From: an uncultured Bacteroidota bacterium
Lineage (GTDB): Bacteria; Bacteroidota; Bacteroidia; Chitinophagales; Chitinophagaceae
Assembly (NCBI GenBank): GCA_946479055.1
Contig: CAMLEX010000418.1
Location: 1-5,117 of the forward strand
DNA length: 5,117 nucleotides
Direction of reading: 5' to 3'
Shown: one piece after another, positions 1 through 5,117 of the stretch
Layout: each line of letters begins with the position of its first letter
Numbering within the stretch: the stretch's first letter is position 1
Position numbers and translations under genes: made by a program
Notes under the pieces: model-generated
What the model was told of the DNA's origin: nothing
Database searches by the model: none
Seen by the model: the letters and a program-made list of their open reading frames with translations, nothing else

Positions 1-1
1 A

Positions 2-397
2 GAAACCCTGCTGGATAAGCATATTAACTACTACCCCAATACATCCAAAAAGATCATTACCAAACTGAACCCGGAAATAATGGCCGCTCATAGTTTTGCA
101 GAAGCGGAAGTCCTTGTCCTTAACCATAGACCGGTACTTGTCTCCCTGGGCAATCATGATATCAGCACAACCCTGGTTTCAGAAAAAGGCGACCTGATTT
201 TATCGGACAAGCCCCGTCCTTCTCATATTGTGGAAACTCCCCCTGGTGATTACGAAGCCAGCCATCCTAAAACCAAATGGTATCAAAGCAACTTATTTAC
301 CTACCTGCTATGGCCATTATGTGCGGCTGCCCTTTTCTGGTTTATTGCCTGGCTGATCAATACTGTTTTTACAGATTTGTTTTTCGATCTGAAATAA
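2..397 (+). CDS. C-terminal part of an unrecognised membrane-anchored protein (5' end outside window)
   Basis: The reading frame is open from the first complete codon at position 2 and stops with TAA at 395-397, giving 131 residues. The first in-window ATG (position 80) is probably internal, because 26 in-frame codons of ordinary composition precede it. The visible part has a soluble stretch of mixed alpha/beta character (about residues 1-95), then a short Pro-, Lys- and His-rich linker. One strongly hydrophobic, Trp/Phe/Leu-rich segment follows (about residues 98-122, LFTYLLWPLCAAALFW onward), and a short tail ends in DLK. The hydrophobic segment is long enough for one membrane span, and the positive charges before it suggest that the soluble part is cytoplasmic. 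I do not recognise the family and assign no function. The gene converges on the TPR gene, with 55 bp between the two stop codons. Confidence 0.75.
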   Translation, partial: ETLLDKHINYYPNTSKKIITKLNPEIMAAHSFAEAEVLVLNHRPVLVSLGNHDISTTLVSEKGDLILSDKPRPSHIVETPPGDYEASHPKTKWYQSNLFTYLLWPLCAAALFWFIAWLINTVFTDLFFDLK

Positions 398-430
398 AAA
401 GAGCCGCCTTACTCAAAGCAAGACGGCCCT
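396..430 (-). terminator. Rho-independent terminator of the leftward (gyrA-TPR) transcript
   Basis: Read on the minus strand, an 11-bp stem (arms 420-430 and 400-410, loop 411-419) is followed at once by a run of U residues templated by the A run at 396-400. In the minus-strand RNA all 11 positions pair, two of them as G-U wobbles. In the plus-strand RNA those two positions become A-C and C-A mismatches, and no U run follows. The element is therefore oriented for the leftward transcript. It begins 22 bases past the TPR gene stop codon and overlaps the stop codon of the convergent gene. Confidence 0.87.
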
Positions 431-452
431 TGTATCATCATTAATCCGAAAC

Positions 453-1709
453 TTATTTTATACTCAGGTACAGGTCACCCCATTTCTTTGCTTCCGCAGT
501 GTATTTAGCTATGTCGGTAGGTTTTCCTTTAGCCTGTTCTTTTTTGTAATTATAAATATCTTCCAGAAAACCAGCTGCTTTTTTGTATTGCTGTTTATCA
601 CTTCCATTAAGACTGGAGACACCTTTTTTTGCAAAAACGGCTGCCGCTTTTTCGTAAGGAACACGGCCTGCTTCCAGGTACTCACCATATTTCTTATCCG
701 TCTTCTTCAGTTTTTCTGCTTTCAGCATTACAAAGTAATCACCAATAACCAGGTAAGGTAATGCTTCATCACCTTTTGCTTCCCCGGCAGCTATAAATGC
801 CGCTACCATTTTTTTCTCCAGCTCATCCGCATTAGCAGGTAATACAGCTCCTTCTACTTTAGAATTCAACGTATCGTAGATCAATTGTCCCATTGACAAA
901 TTCGCTTTATAATTGGTCGGATCTTTGGACAGTACTTCTTCCAGTGATTTCATTTTGGAATCAAAACTTGTTTCAAGACCTACAGCAAAATCAGTTTTAT
1001 CGTAAGAGAAAAATTCACTTTGCGGATAAATTTCTTTGCCTAATGCTTTATACTTTTCGAAACTGGCCATATCCTTTTTGGTAAAGTGGTGTGTAACCAG
1101 GAAGCGATAAATGCTTTCATAATTGGCTCCACTTATTTTAGCATCGGCCAGCTTTCCATAATACTTTGCCGCTTCATCTTTTTGATTGCTTTGCTCAGCA
1201 GTGATACCGGCTAGAATAATCACATTGGTATCAAGAGCTGAAGTAAGCAATTTGTGTTCGCTCAAAATAGCGGAATAGCTATCTACTTTTTTAAATGTTT
1301 CAAATGCTTCGGCCCATTTTTTTTCGTCGTATTGCTTATAGCCTACAGAAAAAAGATTACTATAAATGCGGACCGCTGCATTTTGATAAACAGGATCTTT
1401 TACCAGTTCCAGTTTAGGATCCATCTCCTGGTATTTTTTAAAAGCGGCTTCTGACTCAGCCCGCAATGTAGCTGCTTCTGGAGTCAACTGTGTAGCACTG
1501 TCAGCTGCCAGGGCGGAATAAATAGTTGCTTTTAATATATATGCCTCCGGTTTTGCCGCAAACTTTGCATTGGTCATTCTTTTATCTACATCCTCTTTTG
1601 CTTTTTTATACTGGCCCAGTATTACGAACTGTTTGATCTCATCATAGCTTTGTGCTTTTACAAAAAAAGCAAGCATGAGCATCATTAAGGCTAAAGTGAT
1701 TTTTTTCAT
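453..1709 (-). CDS. Secreted TPR-like repeat protein
   Basis: Complete frame of 418 residues. It starts with a clear Sec signal peptide: MKK, then a hydrophobic core at about residues 4-17, with likely cleavage after Ala19 (VKA|QS). There is no lipobox Cys, so a soluble periplasmic or exported protein is expected rather than a lipoprotein. The mature part is almost all helical and rich in Ala, Lys, Glu and Tyr. TPR-like helix pairs are visible at about 22-66, 116-149 (YDEKKWAEAFETFKKVD), 160-190 (NQKDEAAKYYGKLAD), 197-230 and 250-282 (LEEVLSKDPTNYKANLSMG). TPR arrays are protein-binding scaffolds; the partner cannot be told from sequence. The ATG is preceded by an A-rich leader without a strong Shine-Dalgarno, usual in Bacteroidota, and the signal peptide directly after it supports this start. 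It lies 80 bp downstream of gyrA on the same strand, with a strong terminator behind it, so cotranscription with gyrA is likely. A role in gyrase function is not implied, since the product is exported. Confidence 0.82.
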   Translation of the reverse strand: MKKITLALMMLMLAFFVKAQSYDEIKQFVILGQYKKAKEDVDKRMTNAKFAAKPEAYILKATIYSALAADSATQLTPEAATLRAESEAAFKKYQEMDPKLELVKDPVYQNAAVRIYSNLFSVGYKQYDEKKWAEAFETFKKVDSYSAILSEHKLLTSALDTNVIILAGITAEQSNQKDEAAKYYGKLADAKISGANYESIYRFLVTHHFTKKDMASFEKYKALGKEIYPQSEFFSYDKTDFAVGLETSFDSKMKSLEEVLSKDPTNYKANLSMGQLIYDTLNSKVEGAVLPANADELEKKMVAAFIAAGEAKGDEALPYLVIGDYFVMLKAEKLKKTDKKYGEYLEAGRVPYEKAAAVFAKKGVSSLNGSDKQQYKKAAGFLEDIYNYKKEQAKGKPTDIAKYTAEAKKWGDLYLSIK

Positions 1710-1732
1710 ATGTTTCTTTGTTATTGTTTTTT

Positions 1733-1776
1733 AGCCATATAAATGTCATGGCTTATTTCAATTGACTTTAAATTGA
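1733..1776. repeat. Two adjacent small inverted repeats between gyrA and the TPR gene
   Basis: Two perfect 6-bp inverted repeats stand side by side in the 80-bp gap. One is AGCCAT/ATGGCT at 1733-1738 and 1748-1753 with a 9-nt loop. The other is TCAATT/AATTGA at 1758-1763 and 1771-1776 with a 7-nt loop. Neither is followed by a U run in the leftward RNA (the first is followed by A residues), so neither looks like an intrinsic terminator. They could fold in the intergenic mRNA as processing or stability elements. Short AT-rich repeats of this size can also arise by chance. Confidence 0.35.
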
Positions 1777-1789
1777 TAAAATAAATCGT

Positions 1790-4381
1790 TTAGTTTTCTG
1801 TTGAAGTACCGTCTAAAGATGGATTTTCTCCTGTATCAGTTGCGTCACCTTCATTACCGTTTAGTGGAGTTTCAATTATTTCTATATCGGTCTGCTCCTC
1901 CTGCTCGTCTATCTGGGTAATGGCCGCTATCTCATCTCCTTCGTCAAGCCTTATCAGTTTCACTCCCTGCGTTGCTCTGCCCTGCTCGCTGACATCAGCT
2001 ACTTTCATCCGGATGGTGACTCCACTTTTACAGGTAATCATCAGATCCTGTGATTCATCTACCTCAAGCAGGCCTACCAATTTACCTGTTTTTTCTGTTA
2101 CACTGATGGTTTTAACTCCTTTTCCGCCACGATTGGTATACCGGTATTCATCTACTTTCGTTCTCTTACCAAATCCTTTTTCACTCACTACCAATACTGT
2201 CTTTGATCCATCTGTTTCAGGATTTACACAAATCATACCAACTACTTCGTCATTCACATCATCCACTTCAATTCCCGCTACACCAATAGCTCCGCGACCG
2301 GTAGCTCTCACTTTTGCTTCAGAAAAACGGATAGCTCTTCCACTCTTCACTCCCATCATGATCTCACATTTACCATCAGTCATTTTCGCTTCCAGCAATT
2401 CATCCCCTTCTATAATATTAATGGCATTTACTCCTGTCAAACGTGGGCGGCTGAAATCCTGCAGCTCGGTTTTTTTGATAATACCCTTTTTTGTACAAAG
2501 TAAGATATTGTGCGATTTAACGAATTCCTCATCCTTGAGATCCTGAACATCAATAATGGCTCTTACTTTATCATCAGGTGGTAATTGCATCAGGTTTTGT
2601 ATCGCTCTTCCTTTTCCTGACTTCTCTCCTTCCGGTACCTGGTATACATTCAGCCAGAAGCATCTTCCTTTTTCGGTAAAGAACAAAAGCGTATGATGCG
2701 TGGAAGCAACAAAAAGATGTTCAATATAATCTTCGTCTCTTGTTTTGCCACCCATAGCTCCACGGCCACCTCTTTTTTGCGCCCTGTATTCTTCTACCGG
2801 TGTACGTTTGATATAGCCAAGATGAGAGATAGTGATCACCACATCTTCTTCTTTGATGAGATCTTTAAGACTCATCTCATTATCCAGGTAAGTGATCTCT
2901 GTTCTTCTGTCGTCGCCAAATTTTTCTTTTATCTCAAGGAGCTCGGTTTTGATGATATCAAACCTCATTCCTTCATTAGCCAGTATCTCTCTCAGGTGGG
3001 CAATCAATTTCATTAATTCATCATACTCCTGTTTTATTTTATCCCTCTCCATTCCTGTCAACCTTTGGAGACGTAATTCCAGGATTGCTTTGGCCTGTAT
3101 CTCATCCAATCCCCATCCGGCGTTTACCAGGTTATCTTTTGCAATATCAGGTGTAGAAGATGCCCTGATCAAGGCGATCACTTCATCAAGATGATCCAAA
3201 GCGATCATGTATCCTCTTAATATATGAGCCCTTTTTTCCGCTTCTCTTAATTCATATTGGGTACGGCGTACAACTACTTCGTGACGGAATTCCACAAATT
3301 CACTGATCATGTCTTTTACATTCAGTGTTCTGGGTCTTCCTTTTACGATAGCAACATTATTGATACCGTAAGATGTTTGCAGATCGGTATGCTTGTACAA
3401 CTGGTTAATGATAAGATTGGCAACCCCATCTCTTTTCAGATCAATTACTACCCTTGTACCTTCTTTATTATTCGATTCATTATTGACATGTGCAACACCT
3501 TCAATTACTTTTTCATTGACCAATACCCCGATGCGGTTGGTCAGTTCATCACGGTTTACCTGGTAAGGAACCTGTGTGATGATGATCTGTTCACGGCCAC
3601 TGGGTTTGGCATCTACATGCAGCTTACCACGCAATACAACCCGGCCACGACCGGTATGCATCGCTGATTTTACTCCATCCATACCATAGATAATACCACC
3701 GGTTGGAAAATCAGGAGCTTTTACATGCTGCATCAATTCATCAATAGTGATCTCACGGTTGTCAATAAAGGCAATACATCCGTCAATAACTTCTGAGAGA
3801 TTATGCGGCATTATATTCGTTGCCATACCAACCGCAATACCACTTGATCCGTTGATCAACAAAAAAGGAATACGGGTTGGCAAAATGGAAGGCTCTTTTT
3901 CCGAATCATCAAAGTTGAGTTGGAAGTCAACTGTCTCCTTATCGAGATCTTCCAGCATGTATTCGGCGATTTTTTCTAATCTCACCTCGGTATATCGCAT
4001 TGCCGCTGGTCCATCTCCATCCTGGTTACCAAAGTTTCCTTGTCCATCCACCATCGTGTAACGCATATTCCATTCCTGGGCCATACGTGCCATGGCATGA
4101 TAAACGGACATATCACCATGCGGGTGATACTTACCTAACACTTCTCCTACAAGACGGGCTGATTTTTTATAGGGCCGGTTAGACCGGAGACCCAGTTCAT
4201 TCATCGCATAGAGAATACGGCGGTGCACGGGTTTTAAGCCATCCCGGATATCGGGTAAGGCACGGCCAACTATGACGGACATTGAATAGTCAATGTAGGC
4301 CGTCTTCATCTGTTCTTCTATGTTAACGGGGATAATTCTGTTAATATCACTCGTTTCCTGTGGTTCAAAGTTGTCTTCCAT
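1790..4381 (-). CDS. gyrA: DNA gyrase subunit A
   Basis: Complete GyrA of 863 residues (E. coli: 875). With GyrB it forms the A2B2 type IIA topoisomerase that uses ATP to introduce negative supercoils; GyrA cleaves, rejoins and wraps DNA. The N-terminal winged-helix/tower region carries the conserved [17 protein letters not shown] block (39-55), YKKSAR (71-76), GKYHPHGD (83-90) and the catalytic tyrosine Tyr130 in AAMRYTE with Arg129 before it. Ile182 in [13 protein letters not shown] matches the DNA-bending Ile174 of E. coli. The coiled coil and exit gate span about 365-500 and lack the extra segment E. coli has before QAQAILDLRLQ. The GyrA box, QKRGGRG (535-541), marks gyrase rather than ParC and opens a beta-pinwheel domain reaching about residue 824; an acidic tail follows. 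Ser83 and Asp87 of E. coli are Met91 and His95 here. The chosen ATG is the first after an in-frame stop at 4421-4423, with an A-rich AAGAGA leader. Confidence 0.99.
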   Translation of the reverse strand: MEDNFEPQETSDINRIIPVNIEEQMKTAYIDYSMSVIVGRALPDIRDGLKPVHRRILYAMNELGLRSNRPYKKSARLVGEVLGKYHPHGDMSVYHAMARMAQEWNMRYTMVDGQGNFGNQDGDGPAAMRYTEVRLEKIAEYMLEDLDKETVDFQLNFDDSEKEPSILPTRIPFLLINGSSGIAVGMATNIMPHNLSEVIDGCIAFIDNREITIDELMQHVKAPDFPTGGIIYGMDGVKSAMHTGRGRVVLRGKLHVDAKPSGREQIIITQVPYQVNRDELTNRIGVLVNEKVIEGVAHVNNESNNKEGTRVVIDLKRDGVANLIINQLYKHTDLQTSYGINNVAIVKGRPRTLNVKDMISEFVEFRHEVVVRRTQYELREAEKRAHILRGYMIALDHLDEVIALIRASSTPDIAKDNLVNAGWGLDEIQAKAILELRLQRLTGMERDKIKQEYDELMKLIAHLREILANEGMRFDIIKTELLEIKEKFGDDRRTEITYLDNEMSLKDLIKEEDVVITISHLGYIKRTPVEEYRAQKRGGRGAMGGKTRDEDYIEHLFVASTHHTLLFFTEKGRCFWLNVYQVPEGEKSGKGRAIQNLMQLPPDDKVRAIIDVQDLKDEEFVKSHNILLCTKKGIIKKTELQDFSRPRLTGVNAINIIEGDELLEAKMTDGKCEIMMGVKSGRAIRFSEAKVRATGRGAIGVAGIEVDDVNDEVVGMICVNPETDGSKTVLVVSEKGFGKRTKVDEYRYTNRGGKGVKTISVTEKTGKLVGLLEVDESQDLMITCKSGVTIRMKVADVSEQGRATQGVKLIRLDEGDEIAAITQIDEQEEQTDIEIIETPLNGNEGDATDTGENPSLDGTSTEN

Positions 4382-4417
4382 GTTCTCTTTTTCGTATTCT
4401 TTTTTCGGGGGTTTCTG

Positions 4418-4454
4418 CCTTTATTAAAGTTTCACCGGCAGGTGATTTTAAAGG
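4418..4454. repeat. Imperfect two-step inverted repeat in the gyrA leader
   Basis: An inner 5-bp perfect stem (TCACC at 4432-4436, GGTGA at 4441-4445, 4-nt loop) is nested in an outer 6-bp perfect stem (CCTTTA at 4418-4423, TAAAGG at 4449-4454). An asymmetric internal loop separates them. The element lies between the probable -7 box and the gyrA ATG, so it would sit close to the 5' end of gyrA mRNA. It could be a leader hairpin or a protein-binding site. No known riboswitch class is recognised. Confidence 0.35.
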
Positions 4455-4458
4455 TGGG

Positions 4459-4466
4459 CAAATCTA
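4459..4466 (-). promoter_or_regulatory. Probable gyrA promoter, Bacteroidota-type -7 element
   Basis: Read on the minus strand the sequence is TAGATTTG, an exact match to the TAnnTTTG -7 consensus of the primary sigma factor in Bacteroidota. A TTTG lies upstream on the same strand (4481-4484), separated by 14 bp. That is shorter than the roughly 19 bp usual for the -33 element, so the upstream half is weak. Transcription would start near 4450, leaving a leader of about 70 nt before the gyrA ATG. Confidence 0.5.
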
Positions 4467-4590
4467 ACTTTTTTGAAGCTCAAAACCTGATAAAACAAAC
4501 TGTTTTTTACCCTATTTTTCCACCCTTGTGGATTATTATACAAAGTGTTAGAATTGGTTATTTATAACAAGGTTTTGGCACTTGACGGCA

Positions 4591-4598
4591 TAAATTTT
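4591..4598 (+). promoter_or_regulatory. Possible -7 element for the GYF_2-domain gene
   Basis: TAAATTTT matches five of the six fixed positions of TAnnTTTG, with T instead of the final G. A TTTG at 4574-4577 lies 13 bp upstream, again closer than usual. Transcription would start about 25 nt before the ATG at 4630. In such an AT-rich region a match of this quality is weak evidence. Confidence 0.25.
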
Positions 4599-4629
4599 CG
4601 TTTACTTAGCACTACCAAAGAACCTGAAG

Positions 4630-5117
4630 ATGGCAAGTTATTTATTACTCCGGGATAATAAGGAAAGCGGTCCATTTACGATGGATGATCTGCTGAGTTT
4701 TGGATTAAAGCCCTACGACCTTGTCTGGATACAGGGTAAAAGTGCCGCCTGGCGCTATCCCAGCGAAGTAGACGAATTAAAACCCTTTGCACCTGCGGTT
4801 GAAGAACAACCTTTTGACCGGTTTTACAAGAAAAATAATGAGGAGAAAAAAGAGGAATTGACTCCGGTGGTCAATGATTATCCACAGCGTACACCTGTTG
4901 CAAAAGAAGATCCTCCTGTTATCAATGAAGAATACAACCGCTATATTCCAGCTGCAAAAAAAGAAGACGAAGAAATAAAGTTTGTTCCAAAGAAATCAGT
5001 TTTTGTCACTCTTCCGGAGCATAAGCAGGCGGAAGTAAAAAAAAATATACAACCCCCTGTACAGGAAAAACCCATCCCCGCTCCTACTATTTCAATCACT
5101 GAAAATCCTGCAGCTGC
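4630..5117 (+). CDS. GYF_2 (DUF4339) domain protein, 3' end outside window
   Basis: The frame opens with ATG at 4630 and stays open to the window end, giving 162 complete codons. The ATG is the first after an in-frame TAA at 4591-4593. Residues 4-53 form a GYF_2/DUF4339 domain: YLLLRDNKESGPF, MDDLLSFGLKPYDLVW and GKSAAW are the family hallmarks, namely the GPF turn at 14-16, Trp33 and Trp41. Such domains are small modules thought to bind proline-rich peptides; the partner is unknown here. From about residue 54 the chain becomes low-complexity, rich in Pro, Glu and Lys (PPV, KKEDEE, QPPVQEKPIPAP), and is probably a disordered linker. Family members often continue into a membrane or repeat domain, but that part is not visible. 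The gene is divergent from gyrA, 248 bp apart. There is no strong Shine-Dalgarno; a GAAG directly abuts the ATG, too close to be typical. Confidence 0.87.
   Translation, partial: MASYLLLRDNKESGPFTMDDLLSFGLKPYDLVWIQGKSAAWRYPSEVDELKPFAPAVEEQPFDRFYKKNNEEKKEELTPVVNDYPQRTPVAKEDPPVINEEYNRYIPAAKKEDEEIKFVPKKSVFVTLPEHKQAEVKKNIQPPVQEKPIPAPTISITENPAA

Larger units (their letters stand above)
4382..4629. other. Divergent intergenic region between gyrA and the GYF_2 gene
   Basis: This AT-rich stretch of 248 bp contains no credible coding frame. It must hold the promoters of both divergent genes. It contains the -7 candidates at 4459-4466 (leftward) and 4591-4598 (rightward) and the leader inverted repeat at 4418-4454. 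It also has a short palindrome, GTTAT-TT-ATAAC at 4557-4568, which could be an operator but may be chance. No RNA gene is recognised in it. Confidence 0.7.

Noticed and set aside
149..160. GNHD tetrapeptide in the first gene, resembling a metallophosphoesterase motif
   Set aside because: Only about 78 residues follow it, with a membrane segment and no GHxH-type motif, so the calcineurin-like fold cannot be completed. The match is most likely chance.
1733..1753. AGCCAT/ATGGCT hairpin as a gyrA terminator
   Set aside because: In the leftward RNA the stem is short and is followed by A residues, not a U run.
1710..1776. Possible separate promoter for the TPR gene in the gap after gyrA
   Set aside because: The best candidate pairs a TTG with TATATGGC, which matches only part of TAnnTTTG. 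It is not better than chance in an AT-rich gap.
1920..2546. Long open frame on the + strand (208 codons) opposite gyrA
   Set aside because: It lies wholly antisense to the conserved gyrA pinwheel region, is Ser/Thr/Pro-rich as expected from antisense codons, and has no recognisable domain. The other + strand frames opposite gyrA and the TPR gene are rejected for the same reason.
1790..4381. ParC (topoisomerase IV subunit A) as an alternative identity
   Set aside because: The QKRGGRG GyrA box, the complete pinwheel domain and the close match to GyrA along the whole length favour gyrase.

Overview
The window reads as an ordinary chromosomal segment of a Bacteroidota bacterium, most likely in or near Chitinophagaceae. 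This placement is an inference. It rests on moderate-to-low GC, A-rich leaders without strong Shine-Dalgarno sequences, an exact TAnnTTTG-type -7 element in front of gyrA, and GyrA sequence style. There is no rRNA, tRNA, CRISPR array, insertion sequence or prophage signature.

Layout. (1) Positions 2-397, + strand: the C-terminal 131 residues of a protein that begins before the window and ends in one transmembrane segment; family not recognised. (2) About 396-430: a strong intrinsic terminator that works for the leftward transcript and overlaps the stop codon of the first gene. (3) 453-1709, - strand: a secreted protein of 418 residues with TPR-like helical repeats. (4) 1790-4381, - strand: complete gyrA, DNA gyrase subunit A. 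(5) 4382-4629: a 248-bp divergent intergenic region with a probable gyrA promoter and an imperfect inverted repeat in the gyrA leader. (6) 4630 to the window end, + strand: the N-terminal 162 residues of a protein with a GYF_2 (DUF4339) domain and a Pro/Lys/Glu-rich linker, cut off by the window edge.

How the parts relate. gyrA and the TPR gene lie in the same direction, 80 bp apart, with no intrinsic terminator between them. The only convincing terminator follows the TPR gene, so a two-gene transcript from the gyrA promoter is the simplest reading. The GYF_2 gene is transcribed away from gyrA and shares its upstream region. The first gene converges on the TPR gene.

I see no strong candidate for an undescribed system. 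The most useful observation is in GyrA: the two residues that normally anchor fluoroquinolones (E. coli Ser83 and Asp87) are Met91 and His95 here, while the rest of the active site is intact.
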